In this document: piece by piece, positions 1-9,026 of the stretch | Layout of the letters: every line of letters starts with the position of its first letter | Numbering within the stretch: the stretch's first letter is position 1 | DNA from: Aggregatibacter actinomycetemcomitans | GTDB lineage: Bacteria; Pseudomonadota; Gammaproteobacteria; Enterobacterales; Pasteurellaceae | NCBI GenBank assembly: GCA_017160915.1 | Contig: JACAWG010000060.1 | Span: 231-34,943 of the forward strand | Direction: 5' to 3' | Length of the DNA: 34,713 bases | Program-made: the position numbers and the translations under genes | The notes under the pieces: model-generated | The model's database searches: none | Told to the model about the DNA's origin: nothing | The model's input: the letters and a program-made list of their open reading frames with translations, nothing else

Positions 1-8
1 ATGTTCAC

Positions 9-41
9 TGATGGCGCGCGTCTCCCGACGCGTGCCTTTTT
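9..41 (+). repeat. GC-rich palindromic dispersed repeat, single arm (copy A), terminator-like
   Basis: The arm GCGCGCGTC-TCCC-GACGCGTGC folds on itself as a 9-10 bp stem with one G-U pair and a four-base loop, and is followed by TTTTTC, so on the + strand it looks like a Rho-independent terminator. The same arm recurs at 30541-30650, 31865-31955 and 32195-32284. Only one arm is present here. It could be a terminator for a gene left of the window or simply a repeat copy. Confidence 0.7.
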
Positions 42-149
42 CTTTAGTTATATTTCAACAAAATAGTCGCTCATCACAAATATGTGTCAAAAAAAGTGCG
101 GTGTTTTTATGTAGGGACGAGTCCTGCGCCTGTCCGAATGTGTGATTAA

Positions 150-1184
150 TCATATCAGCAACAAAAACCAACCGATAGGACGTAGTTGCACGAAATAATG
201 CGGTTGGTTCGGTATGTAATCGTTCGGGTTGAGGTGAATCAATAGCGGCAAACCCTGCCACAAGGCGTGAATTTCCCAATAATTTCCCATGAATACTGCC
301 GACTGAATCGTACATTGTGCAGACGGCTCGCCTTGCAAACCAAGCAATACCCCTTCCGGGCGAATACCCAGCTGATAATTGCCGTCCGCCAAGCCGATTT
401 GAGGGGCTAATGTTAACGGATTTTTCTCCATAAATAATTTGCCGTCTTTTACTTGTACGGGAAAGAATGAGGCGTCGCCCATGAAGGTGGCGGTGAAGCG
501 GGAAGCCGGCGCGCGGTAGAGTTCGCTCGGGGTGCCGATTTGTTCAACCTTGCCCTGATTCATCACCACCACTTCATCGGAAATGGCAAAGGCTTCGCTT
601 TGATCGTGGGTGACATATAAGGTGGTGATATTCAGCTGTTGCTGTAAATGACGAATCATTTCGCGCAATGTGCGGCGTAAATTGGTATCCAGATTACTCA
701 AAGGTTCATCAAACAATAAAATCTGCGGCGCGATAACCAAGGCGCGGGCAAGCGCCACCCGTTGTTGTTGCCCGCCGGAAAGCTGCTCGATACGGCGCGT
801 TTCAAAGCCCTCCAATTCCACCATTTTCAACGCATTTTTCACTTTAACGGCAATGTTCGTTGCGTTGTCATCCTGCATTTTTAAGCCGAACGCCACGTTT
901 TCGCCCACCGTTAAATGGGGAAATAAGGCATAAGACTGAAACACGAAGCCCACGTCGCGTTGTTGCGGAGCAAGCCGACTGAGATCCCGTCCGTCGCACA
1001 AAATCTGCCCTTTATCCAGCTCCTCTAGCCCCGCAATCAGGCGCAAAATGGTGGTTTTCCCACAACCGGAAGCACCAAGTAAAGTAGTGAATTTATGCTT
1101 TTGGAAAGATAAATTGAAATCCTGCAACACCTTGGTTTGCCCGAAGGATTTATAGACGTGTTTTAATTCAATATGTTCTGTCAT
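150..1184 (-). CDS. afuC: AfuC, ABC importer ATP-binding subunit
   Basis: 344-aa ATPase of the Fbp/Afu importer family that energises uptake through AfuB. Walker A (GASGCGKTT) is at about residues 37-45, the signature LSGGQQQRVALARAL near 134, and Walker B (ILLFDEPLSNLD) follows. The C-terminal 100 residues form the regulatory TOBE-type region usual for this subfamily. The start overlaps the end of afuB by 17 nt, so translation is probably coupled. Length matches Afu/Fbp ATPases (about 345-350). The operon order afuA-afuB-afuC is complete. The substrate cannot be read from this subunit. Confidence 0.92.
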   Translation of the reverse strand: MTEHIELKHVYKSFGQTKVLQDFNLSFQKHKFTTLLGASGCGKTTILRLIAGLEELDKGQILCDGRDLSRLAPQQRDVGFVFQSYALFPHLTVGENVAFGLKMQDDNATNIAVKVKNALKMVELEGFETRRIEQLSGGQQQRVALARALVIAPQILLFDEPLSNLDTNLRRTLREMIRHLQQQLNITTLYVTHDQSEAFAISDEVVVMNQGKVEQIGTPSELYRAPASRFTATFMGDASFFPVQVKDGKLFMEKNPLTLAPQIGLADGNYQLGIRPEGVLLGLQGEPSAQCTIQSAVFMGNYWEIHALWQGLPLLIHLNPNDYIPNQPHYFVQLRPIGWFLLLI

Positions 1185-3201
1185 GTTGTTTGCTCTGCAA
1201 ATTGAAATCGCCGACCCAGCGCCCGAATAACCCGATAACCAGCATCATCACCACAATGAGGGTTGCGCCGTACGCCACCGCAAGCCCGTAATCGCCGTCT
1301 TCCACGCGATTTAAAATATACGACGTGGCAACGCGGGTGCTTGGCGTGACTAAGAAAATAATGGCGCTGATGGTGGTCATGGCACGCACGAACCCAGTCA
1401 CCAAGGCGGATAATAGCGCCGGTTTTAATAAGGGCAGAAGAATAAAGCGTAACACCTGAAAACTGCTCGCTTTTAGCGTATAGCCCGCTTCATCCAAAGT
1501 CGGATCCAACTGTTTGAAATTCACCAATGCCGCACGCAACCCGATGGGCATATTGCGCGTAATCATGGAAAGCACAATAATGGCGCCGGTGCCGGTTAAA
1601 TACAATGGCACATGATTAAATGCCAGAATATAAGAGACGCCCGCCACCGTGCCGGGCACGGCAAAACTTAGTAAAGTGAAGAATTCCGCGTATTTTTTAC
1701 CGAAAAAATGTCGGCGGGCAAAAAAATAGGCTAACAGAAAACCGCTGATGGCGGTAAAAGGTGCGGCAATTAAGGCGAATAACACGGTTTGCACTAAAGA
1801 CGGAATGGCGCTGTTGTTCCAGCCTTGTCCGAATAAGGTGATGTAATGCTGAAAAGTAAATTGGTTATTAATGCCCCAGCTTTGCATGAAACTGCCGTAA
1901 AAAATACTGCCGTATAAGATGCCGTTAAAGCCCACCCAAAGAATAAAAACCGTCGTCACCAGCACGTTCAAGCCGGTAGCCAACGGCGTTACCCGTCCTT
2001 CAAAAGACTTACCCGATACCGTGACATAGTTTTGGCTGCCGATAAAACGGTATTGCAACCAGAATATGCTCAACGAAATAGCAAGCAAAATCACCCCCAG
2101 GCTACTGGCGGCTAAATAATCGTTTTGTGCGCCGACAATATAAAAATAAATCTGCGTTGCCAACACATCAAAATTGCCGCCCAGCACGAAAGGCGTACTG
2201 AAATCCGCCAGCGACTGCACCATCACGATTAAAAACGCATTGGCTAACGCCGGTTTAAGCAGCGGCAACACAATAAAACGAAAACTTTGCCAACGGTTTG
2301 CCCCTAACATCACGCCCGCTTCTTCCAGTTTGGGCGATAAGGCTTTTAGCGCCCCTTCAATGAGCATAAATGCCATAGGCGTGAGTGCCAGCGTGTGGGA
2401 AATCAAAATGCCGTTGAAACCGTACAACCAATTTGTCGAAACACCGAAATGCTGCGTTAAAAACAGTGTGACGGCACCATTGCGTCCGAACATGAGCATG
2501 ACGCCAAGGCTTACCACAAAAGGCGGCGTAACCATGGGTAAAATCGAAAAAATCTTACTAACCCATAAACTGCGTTTGGCGATACGAGTGGTATAAAGGG
2601 CGAAAATCAAGCCAAAGACAACGGAAACAACGCCCACGGAAGCGGACACCGCCAAAGAATTTCCGACTACCTGCCATAAACCGGCATTCGCCATTAAGGC
2701 GGAAATATTCTGCCAATCCCCCGATTCTGCGCTAAAAAAGACGGCGAACAATTTGCCGATAGGATAGAAAATAAAACCGATAACTAAACAGGACAGCCCC
2801 AAGGCGACACTTAATAAAAAACGATCGCCCTGCATAAACCGCAGGCGTGACAAGGTATCCACCAAAATGGCGCCCAGTGCCAACGCCAGAAAAATAACGG
2901 CGTAGCCAAAACGAAAGCGGAAGAATTCGGCGGAACACCAAATAAAGATGCCGAGAGAAACGGCTAAAAATAAGGTGATTTTAGGTCGCCCGAGGGTGCT
3001 GCGGGAAAGAAAAGGGAAAAACAATAACGCCGCAAACCACAGCCAGCTGATATTCGGCTGCGCCCACCCTAACGCCGCGAAATATTCGCTACGGGTGGCG
3101 CCGAAAATGCCGTAATCCAGAGCGCGTACGGGCAATAATGCAAATGCCGTGAATGCGAGCAGAATCCAGATGAGGTTGTGACGAAATTGTTTTTTTAGCA
3201 T
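1168..3201 (-). CDS. afuB: AfuB, fused two-domain ABC importer permease
   Basis: 677-aa inner-membrane protein with many hydrophobic segments. It has an N-terminal membrane region of about 150 residues and then two homologous permease halves. Each half carries an EAA-type coupling loop: EEAGVMLGANRWQSF then VLPLLKPAL in the first, and DEAGYTLKASSFQVL then LLPLLKPAL in the second. One polypeptide can therefore supply both transmembrane domains, as expected for AfuB (about 680 aa). Its ATG shares one base with the afuA stop (TAATG). It works with AfuA (periplasmic binding) and AfuC (ATPase). Confidence 0.92.
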   Translation of the reverse strand: MLKKQFRHNLIWILLAFTAFALLPVRALDYGIFGATRSEYFAALGWAQPNISWLWFAALLFFPFLSRSTLGRPKITLFLAVSLGIFIWCSAEFFRFRFGYAVIFLALALGAILVDTLSRLRFMQGDRFLLSVALGLSCLVIGFIFYPIGKLFAVFFSAESGDWQNISALMANAGLWQVVGNSLAVSASVGVVSVVFGLIFALYTTRIAKRSLWVSKIFSILPMVTPPFVVSLGVMLMFGRNGAVTLFLTQHFGVSTNWLYGFNGILISHTLALTPMAFMLIEGALKALSPKLEEAGVMLGANRWQSFRFIVLPLLKPALANAFLIVMVQSLADFSTPFVLGGNFDVLATQIYFYIVGAQNDYLAASSLGVILLAISLSIFWLQYRFIGSQNYVTVSGKSFEGRVTPLATGLNVLVTTVFILWVGFNGILYGSIFYGSFMQSWGINNQFTFQHYITLFGQGWNNSAIPSLVQTVLFALIAAPFTAISGFLLAYFFARRHFFGKKYAEFFTLLSFAVPGTVAGVSYILAFNHVPLYLTGTGAIIVLSMITRNMPIGLRAALVNFKQLDPTLDEAGYTLKASSFQVLRFILLPLLKPALLSALVTGFVRAMTTISAIIFLVTPSTRVATSYILNRVEDGDYGLAVAYGATLIVVMMLVIGLFGRWVGDFNLQSKQHDRTY

Positions 3202-4229
3202 TATTTTGCCAATTTAATTTCCGCCAGCCATTTATTAATCAGGCGTTTGCCTTCTTCGCTGGAACCGAATTTAGCAAAATCAAAATCCAATAATTGTAAG
3301 GTTTTCGGATTAACGGATTTCGGTGAGGCTTCAGCGTTCGCGTTTGTCGGAATTTGATACAAACCGAATTCACGCCACGGAATCTCTTCTACCTCTTTGG
3401 AAAGCACATAATCCATGAACAGTTTGGCGTTATCCAAATTACGCGCGCCTTTGATGATACTCGCGCCGCCCAAGGCGTAACCCGTTTTGCCTTGCGGAAT
3501 CACCGCTTCCACCGGCGCGCCTTTTTCTTTTTCCGTGGCGTAAGAATGCACGAATCCAATACTGATCGCCGTTTCGCCGCGCGATAAATTCGCCGTCACC
3601 AAATTACTTTTCACATATTGCGATACGTTTTCATTGAGTTTTTTGAGGTAATCAAAGGCTTTTTCTTCACCCCAAAGCTGAATTAAGGTCGCCATTATCG
3701 TATAAGTGGTACCGGAAGCGCGCGGATCAGGCAGTTGAATCTCGCCTTTGTATTCCGGCTTTAACAAATCTTCCCAGGTTTGCGGGGTCGGCAAACCGAG
3801 CAGGGCTAATTTTTGCGTATTTACGCCGAAACCTAACACCAGCATATACGCCACGGACGTAAACTCGCCTTTTTCCGCCATCAACGTTTTAAACTGCGGT
3901 AGGATTTCCGCCTGTTTCGGCGAACGGTAGGCTTCCAATAAACCTAACTCCCCTGCCTGAAAATGCGGCTCGATAGTTCCGCCATACCAAAAATCCGCCT
4001 GCGGATTGTCTTTTTCCGCTTTAATCTTGCCAAAAATGGTTTCCGTGCCACCGTGTACGAATTGGGTTTCCACGTTATATTTCGCGCCGAAATCCTGCGT
4101 CACTTTTTCACACACTTTATTTTGCACCGTACAATACACGGTTAAGCGCCCTTCCGCCTGTGCCTGCTGGGCAAAGAAGAAAGGCGAAAGACAAACCAAA
4201 CCTAAACTGCGTTTAAACCATTTTTGCAT
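3201..4229 (-). CDS. afuA: AfuA, periplasmic substrate-binding protein of the Afu importer
   Basis: 342 aa with a Sec signal peptide: basic MQKWFKR, a hydrophobic core and a probable cut after AQA at residues 23-25. The mature protein begins EGRLTVYCT and is a type II periplasmic binding protein. The stretch NPQADFWYGGTIEPHFQAGE marks the Afu subgroup. Afu systems were named as ferric transporters, but AfuA homologues in Actinobacillus and enteropathogens bind hexose-6-phosphates and sedoheptulose-7-phosphate, so sugar-phosphate uptake is the better guess here. It is first in the operon, with its own -10 (TATAAT on the minus strand) at 4273-4278 and AGGG upstream of the ATG. Confidence 0.9.
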   Translation of the reverse strand: MQKWFKRSLGLVCLSPFFFAQQAQAEGRLTVYCTVQNKVCEKVTQDFGAKYNVETQFVHGGTETIFGKIKAEKDNPQADFWYGGTIEPHFQAGELGLLEAYRSPKQAEILPQFKTLMAEKGEFTSVAYMLVLGFGVNTQKLALLGLPTPQTWEDLLKPEYKGEIQLPDPRASGTTYTIMATLIQLWGEEKAFDYLKKLNENVSQYVKSNLVTANLSRGETAISIGFVHSYATEKEKGAPVEAVIPQGKTGYALGGASIIKGARNLDNAKLFMDYVLSKEVEEIPWREFGLYQIPTNANAEASPKSVNPKTLQLLDFDFAKFGSSEEGKRLINKWLAEIKLAK

Positions 4230-4272
4230 ATCGAATCCCTCATCAGTTAAGTATCGTCATTGATTGCGCAGG

Positions 4273-4301
4273 ATTATATGCCATTGAATAAAAAATACTA
4301 A
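4273..4301 (-). promoter_or_regulatory. Probable afuABC promoter
   Basis: On the minus strand a perfect TATAAT (4273-4278) is preceded by a 17-base spacer and a weak -35, TTAGTA (4296-4301). Start of transcription would be near 4266, giving a leader of about 37 bases to afuA. The weak -35 suggests that an activator may be needed; I saw no convincing CRP or Fur site. Confidence 0.5.
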
Positions 4302-4396
4302 ATAAATCACGTTTATTTTTTGCGCTGATGAAAAACAGGTACAACCAATCGCCGGCTAAAAACACAGAAAAAAACGACCGCACTTTTATGGCAAAT

Positions 4397-4426
4397 TTGC
4401 ATTGTGCCCTTGATTTTCTTTATAAT
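4397..4426 (+). promoter_or_regulatory. Promoter of the Gcr-type recombinase gene
   Basis: TTGCAT (4397-4402), an 18-base spacer and a perfect TATAAT (4421-4426). The predicted start of transcription, near 4433, lies downstream of the GTG at 4404. This rules out the longest reading frame and supports the start at 4473. The promoter is divergent from the afuA promoter about 120 bases away. Confidence 0.7.
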
Positions 4427-4472
4427 CCGCCGCTTAAAAATTCATCATAACGATCCTAAGGAGGTTAAACGC

Positions 4473-6440
4473 GTGAAAGATTTGCCACTGACACAAGACA
4501 GGTTAACCGCATTTTTACAACAACATATTGCGACGAATAACACCTTTGAATTACTTCAGGGGCTATGTTATCGGTTGCGTCAATGCCAACCGCAAGAGGT
4601 TGTGCCGACGCTGCGCTTATTAAAATTTTGCTTAAAACAGGACAAAACCTTAGCCCGCCGTATCAGCACCATGTTATGCCGTTGGTTATGCGGTATGCGT
4701 TTGTATCCGTTATTTATCAGCAGCGGCATTCTGGCGCGGGAAGGGTTCGGGCGTGAAATGAAAACGCGTTTATACGAACGTTTTAATCCCGCGTTTAAAG
4801 ACGTTAACGACTTACGCGATGTTTTTTATCTCTTATTCAGCGACAAAAATGATGTGCGCTGGATTAACGCCGTCCCGCTGAAAGAATGGCGTGCCTTGTT
4901 AAGTGTATTAAGCCGTCACGCGGACAAAAGCGATAAACAACGGGTGCATGATCATTTTCAAGCGGAAGGCTTATTCGCCATTGAAATGCTTTCCATTTGG
5001 ATCGCGGCGGAAGATATGGAACCGGAGCTGATGCGTATGGATCCCGACCTGCTTAATGCCGATTCGCCTTTTGTGGCGCTTCATCGCGAGGTGGTGGATT
5101 GGTTGCAGGCGCGTCGTCAGCAACAGGATTTTGACGACAGCCACCTTCATGTGATGTTTGAGCAATGTCAGGCGCTGATCGAACGTCTGCAAAAACGCGG
5201 TACGGCAGTGGGATCCTCATTAAACGTGACCTATTTGCTGGAACGGCTGAAACAAACCCTGGCGCGCTTGGAAACCTTAATGGCGATTTTTGTCTCCAAT
5301 CGTTACCTGCCACGCCGTATTTTATTATTCACCGGCACCTTAGCCGCCGCATCGGCGGATCAACACAGTATCACCCGACTTTGGAAACAAAGTTCAAAAC
5401 TGGTTTCCCGCAGTATCACCCAAAACGCCGGCGACCACGGCGAACACTACATCACGCGCAATAAAAAAGAATATTTCACCATGCTCTATTCCGCTGCCGG
5501 CGGCGGCATTTTAATTGCGTTGATGGCGTTATTTAAAGTGTATTTAGGTACGGTCATTGACGATAAAGTGTGGAAAGGCATTGCGGAAGGGCTGAATTAC
5601 GGCTTAGGCTTTACCTTAATTTTCATGCTGCACTTCACCGTTGCCACCAAACAGCCCGCCATGACCGCAGCCCGTTTCGCCGAAGCGGTGGAACGCCACC
5701 CGCAAGGGCGTGCGTTAAATATGAAACTGGCGCAATTATTGGTTGATGTGTTTCGCTCGCAAAGTGTGGCGGTGCTAGGCAATGTGGTGGTCGCCATGAG
5801 CTTAGCGGCGCTTATCGCTTTCGTCTTTCAATATCAAACGGGCGCGCCGTTAATGGATCAAGCCATGATCGCATACCAATTACACAGTATCGATCCGCTC
5901 GCCGGCAGTTTATGGTTTGCCGCCATCGCCGGCGTATGGTTGTTCTGCTCGGGCATTATTTCCGGCTTCTTTGACAACCGCAGTAATTACCTCAACCTGC
6001 GTATGCGCTTGCGCCAACATCCGTTGCTTAAACGATTGTTAAGCCCCAAATGCCGCGCTAAATTCGCCGATTATATGCACGACAATTACGGCTCCATCAT
6101 GGGGAATTTATGCTTCGGTATGCTACTCGGCTTAACCGGCGTGGTCGGCTATTTAACCGGCTTACCGCTGGATATTCGCCACGTTGCATTCTCCTCCGCC
6201 AACGTGGGCTACATCGCCGTCAGCGGCAACTTTACCGCCGCCTTATTGGCGCAAAGTATTGTTTTTGTCTTGCTCATCGGTTTGGTCAACCTCATTGTCA
6301 GCTTCTCCCTCACCCTCAAACTCGCCCTTCGCTCCCTTAACACCGAAGTGGACAGCTGGTGCGACATCTGGCGCTGCGTTTGGCAAATCCTCAAACAACG
6401 CCCGCTCAGTTTATTCCTGCCGATTCAACTGGAGCGGTAG
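4473..6440 (+). CDS. Gcr-family 'site-specific recombinase' membrane protein
   Basis: 655 aa, matching by overall character the SpecificRecomb (Pfam) / COG4389 family, named after a gonococcal protein. The N-terminal half is soluble and helical; from about residue 340 there are several membrane segments (for example ILIALMALFKVYLG and LGFTLIFMLHFTVA) alternating with charged loops. I see none of the catalytic motifs of tyrosine or serine recombinases, so the family name should not be taken as proof of recombinase activity. The start is GTG 4473, with a perfect AAGGAGG at 4458-4464 eight bases upstream; a longer frame to 4404 runs back through the promoter. It ends just before a USS-pair terminator. 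Confidence 0.82.
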   Translation: MKDLPLTQDRLTAFLQQHIATNNTFELLQGLCYRLRQCQPQEVVPTLRLLKFCLKQDKTLARRISTMLCRWLCGMRLYPLFISSGILAREGFGREMKTRLYERFNPAFKDVNDLRDVFYLLFSDKNDVRWINAVPLKEWRALLSVLSRHADKSDKQRVHDHFQAEGLFAIEMLSIWIAAEDMEPELMRMDPDLLNADSPFVALHREVVDWLQARRQQQDFDDSHLHVMFEQCQALIERLQKRGTAVGSSLNVTYLLERLKQTLARLETLMAIFVSNRYLPRRILLFTGTLAAASADQHSITRLWKQSSKLVSRSITQNAGDHGEHYITRNKKEYFTMLYSAAGGGILIALMALFKVYLGTVIDDKVWKGIAEGLNYGLGFTLIFMLHFTVATKQPAMTAARFAEAVERHPQGRALNMKLAQLLVDVFRSQSVAVLGNVVVAMSLAALIAFVFQYQTGAPLMDQAMIAYQLHSIDPLAGSLWFAAIAGVWLFCSGIISGFFDNRSNYLNLRMRLRQHPLLKRLLSPKCRAKFADYMHDNYGSIMGNLCFGMLLGLTGVVGYLTGLPLDIRHVAFSSANVGYIAVSGNFTAALLAQSIVFVLLIGLVNLIVSFSLTLKLALRSLNTEVDSWCDIWRCVWQILKQRPLSLFLPIQLER

Positions 6441-6448
6441 GCACGCCA

Positions 6449-6493
6449 AAAGTGCGGTGGAAATTTAAAGTGTTTTTTCACCGCACTTTCCTC
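6449..6493 (+). terminator. USS-pair terminator after the Gcr-type gene
   Basis: AAAGTGCGGTG (6449-6459) and CACCGCACTTT (6479-6489) form an 11-bp perfect stem with a 19-base loop, followed by a T-rich run. It is two uptake signals in inverted orientation, a common terminator arrangement in this family. Confidence 0.8.
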
Positions 6494-6655
6494 TTTCAAA
6501 ACGCCCCAACCCCATCATTTTGCTCAAAATTTGTTCTTTTACACAAATTTTAATAATGCGATTTTTACCGTTCAAAAAATTCTTCTTAGTTTATAAGCAG
6601 TTATTTGATGTCAATAATTCAAGTGAAAAATTTAGTGCTTGAATTTTCATGTTTA

Positions 6656-6703
6656 ACACATTATCTTGTGCGAAATTTTTTACGACACAACTATATGTTG
6701 TGT
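6656..6703 (+). promoter_or_regulatory. Two NrdR boxes upstream of nrdA
   Basis: Box 1 is ACACATTATCTTGTGC (6656-6671) and box 2 is CAACTATATGTTGTGT (6688-6703). Each matches the NrdR consensus ACACWATATATWGTGT at 13 of 16 positions. They start exactly 32 bp apart, about three helical turns, which is the spacing typical of paired NrdR sites. Box 2 sits inside a longer palindrome, ACACAAC-TATAT-GTTGTGT (6685-6703). NrdR is the nucleotide-sensing repressor of ribonucleotide reductase genes; nrdR itself is not in this window. Confidence 0.8.
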
Positions 6704-6737
6704 TTTTTCATATATTTCTAAGGAGTGGGTATCTTCC

Positions 6738-9008
6738 ATGAACAAGGCATTGATGGTCACCAAACGTGACGGAAAACTGGAACCGATTAATCTTGATAAA
6801 ATTCACCGTGTCATCACTTGGGCGGCGGAAGGGTTGGACAATGTGTCCGTGTCTCAAGTGGAATTGCGTTCTCACATTCAGTTTTACGAAGGGATTCGCA
6901 CCTCCGATATTCACGAAACCATTATCAAAGCGGCGGCGGATCTGATCAGCAAAGATTCCCCGGATTATCAATACCTTGCCGCGCGTCTTGCGGTGTTCCA
7001 TTTGCGTAAAAAAGCGTACGGGCATTTTGATCCGCCGCGTTTATACGATCACGTGAAAAAACTGGTGCGTATGGGTAAATATGATCCGTCTTTATTGGAC
7101 GATTACACCCGCGAAGAATGGGATGAAATGGACGGTTTTATCGACCATTGGCGCGATATGACCTTCTCTTACGCGGCGGTGAAGCAATTAGAAGGCAAAT
7201 ATTTAGTCCAAAACCGCGTGACCGGTGAGATCTACGAATCCGCCCAATTCCTTTATTTATTAGTGGCGGCGAGCCTGTTCTCCAAATACCCGCAGGAAAC
7301 CCGTTTGAATTATGTGCGCCGTTTCTACGACGCCACGTCCACCTTCAAAATTTCCCTGCCGACCCCAATCATGGCAGGCGTGCGCACCCCAACCCGTCAA
7401 TTCAGCTCTTGTGTATTGATCGAATGCGGCGACAGTTTAGATTCCATTAACGCCACCGCCTCCGCCATTGTGAAATACGTTTCCCAACGCGCCGGTATCG
7501 GCATCAACGCGGGGGCTATTCGCGCTCTTGGCAGCCCGATTCGTGGCGGCGAAGCCTTCCATACCGGTTGTATTCCGTTCTACAAACATTTCCAAACCGC
7601 TGTCAAATCCTGCTCACAGGGTGGCGTGCGTGGCGGTGCGGCAACGGTGTATTACCCGATTTGGCACTTGGAAGTGGAAAGCCTGTTGGTGTTAAAAAAC
7701 AACCGTGGCGTGGAAGACAACCGCGTCCGTCACATGGATTACGGCGTACAGCTCAACAAATTAATGTATCAACGCTTAATTAAAGGCGGCGACATTACCC
7801 TGTTCAGCCCGTCCGACGTGCCGGGGCTTTATGAAGCCTTCTTTGCCGATCAAGATAAATTCGAGCAACTTTATGTGCAATACGAACAGGATCCAAGCAT
7901 CCGCAAACGCACCGTGAAAGCCGTGGAATTGTTCTCCTTATTAATGCAGGAACGTGCTTCCACCGGTCGTATTTATATTCACAACGTGGACCACTGTAAC
8001 ACCCATTCGCCGTTCGATCCGAAAGTGGCGCCGGTGCGTCAGTCCAATCTTTGCCTGGAAATCGCTCTGCCGACCAAGCCGTTAGAACATTTCCACGATG
8101 AAAACGGTGAAATCGCCCTTTGTACCCTTTCCGCCTTTAACTTAGGCAAATTGGAAAACCTGGACGAGTTAGACAATCTGGCGGATCTTGCCGTTCGCGC
8201 CTTAGATGCCTTATTAGATTACCAGGATTATCCGGTAATTGCGGCGAAACGCAGTTCCCTTGCCCGTCGTTCTTTGGGTATCGGCGTAATTAACTATGCC
8301 TACTACTTGGCAAAACACGGCGTGCGTTATTCCGACGGCAGCGCCAACGATTTAACCCACCGCACTTTTGAAGCCATTCAATATTATTTATTGAAAGCCT
8401 CCATGAATTTGGCGAAAGAACAAGGCGCGTGCGAATACTTCAATGAAACCACTTACGCCCAAGGCATTTTGCCGATCGATACTTACAAAAAAGACATCGA
8501 CAGCTTAACCGCCGAACCGTTGCATTATGACTGGGAAAGCCTGCGCCGCGACATCAAAGAATTCGGCTTGCGCAACTCTACCCTCACCGCCTTAATGCCG
8601 TCGGAAACCTCCTCACAGATTTCCAACGCCACCAACGGCATCGAACCGCCACGCGGTCATGTGAGCGTGAAAGCCTCCAAAGACGGGATTCTGAAACAAG
8701 TGGTGCCGGATTATGAAAACCTCGGCGAAAACTACGAATTGCTTTGGGATATTCCAAGCAACGACGGCTACTTACACTTAGTGGGCATCATGCAAAAATT
8801 CGTGGACCAAGCTATCTCCGCCAATACCAATTACGATCCGAAACGCTTTGAAGACGGCAAAGTACCGATGAAAGTGTTGTTAAAAGATCTCTTAACCGCT
8901 TACAAATACGGCTTAAAAACCCTCTACTACCAAAACACCCGCGACGGCGCCGAAGACAGCCAAGAAGATTTGGATGATGGCTGTGCAGGTGGGGCGTGTA
9001 AGATCTAA
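6738..9008 (+). CDS. nrdA: Ribonucleoside-diphosphate reductase class Ia, alpha subunit
   Basis: Large catalytic and allosteric subunit that reduces all four NDPs to dNDPs together with NrdB. 756 aa from ATG 6738 (MNKALMVTKRDGK), against 761 in E. coli; AAGGAG at 6720-6725 lies upstream with a longish 12-base gap. An ATP-cone covers about residues 1-95. The active-site signature NLCLEIALP holds the thiyl-radical Cys and its Asn/Glu partners; further redox cysteines are in SSCVLIECGDS and ALCTLSAFNLG. The radical-transfer tyrosine pair is in LKTLYYQNTRDG. The flexible tail ends DDGCAGGACKI with the two shuttle cysteines. All key residues are present. nrdB is not adjacent: a TIR gene follows 18 bases after the stop. 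Confidence 0.97.
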   Translation: MNKALMVTKRDGKLEPINLDKIHRVITWAAEGLDNVSVSQVELRSHIQFYEGIRTSDIHETIIKAAADLISKDSPDYQYLAARLAVFHLRKKAYGHFDPPRLYDHVKKLVRMGKYDPSLLDDYTREEWDEMDGFIDHWRDMTFSYAAVKQLEGKYLVQNRVTGEIYESAQFLYLLVAASLFSKYPQETRLNYVRRFYDATSTFKISLPTPIMAGVRTPTRQFSSCVLIECGDSLDSINATASAIVKYVSQRAGIGINAGAIRALGSPIRGGEAFHTGCIPFYKHFQTAVKSCSQGGVRGGAATVYYPIWHLEVESLLVLKNNRGVEDNRVRHMDYGVQLNKLMYQRLIKGGDITLFSPSDVPGLYEAFFADQDKFEQLYVQYEQDPSIRKRTVKAVELFSLLMQERASTGRIYIHNVDHCNTHSPFDPKVAPVRQSNLCLEIALPTKPLEHFHDENGEIALCTLSAFNLGKLENLDELDNLADLAVRALDALLDYQDYPVIAAKRSSLARRSLGIGVINYAYYLAKHGVRYSDGSANDLTHRTFEAIQYYLLKASMNLAKEQGACEYFNETTYAQGILPIDTYKKDIDSLTAEPLHYDWESLRRDIKEFGLRNSTLTALMPSETSSQISNATNGIEPPRGHVSVKASKDGILKQVVPDYENLGENYELLWDIPSNDGYLHLVGIMQKFVDQAISANTNYDPKRFEDGKVPMKVLLKDLLTAYKYGLKTLYYQNTRDGAEDSQEDLDDGCAGGACKI

Positions 9009-9026
9009 TGACAATTGGAGAAAACT

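Noticed and set aside
4404-4472. Upstream extension of the Gcr-type gene to GTG 4404
   Set aside because: It overlaps the promoter TATAAT and lies before the predicted transcription start; GTG 4473 has a perfect ribosome site.
6666-6737. Upstream extension of nrdA
   Set aside because: It overlaps both NrdR boxes, and the E. coli-like N-terminus begins at ATG 6738.
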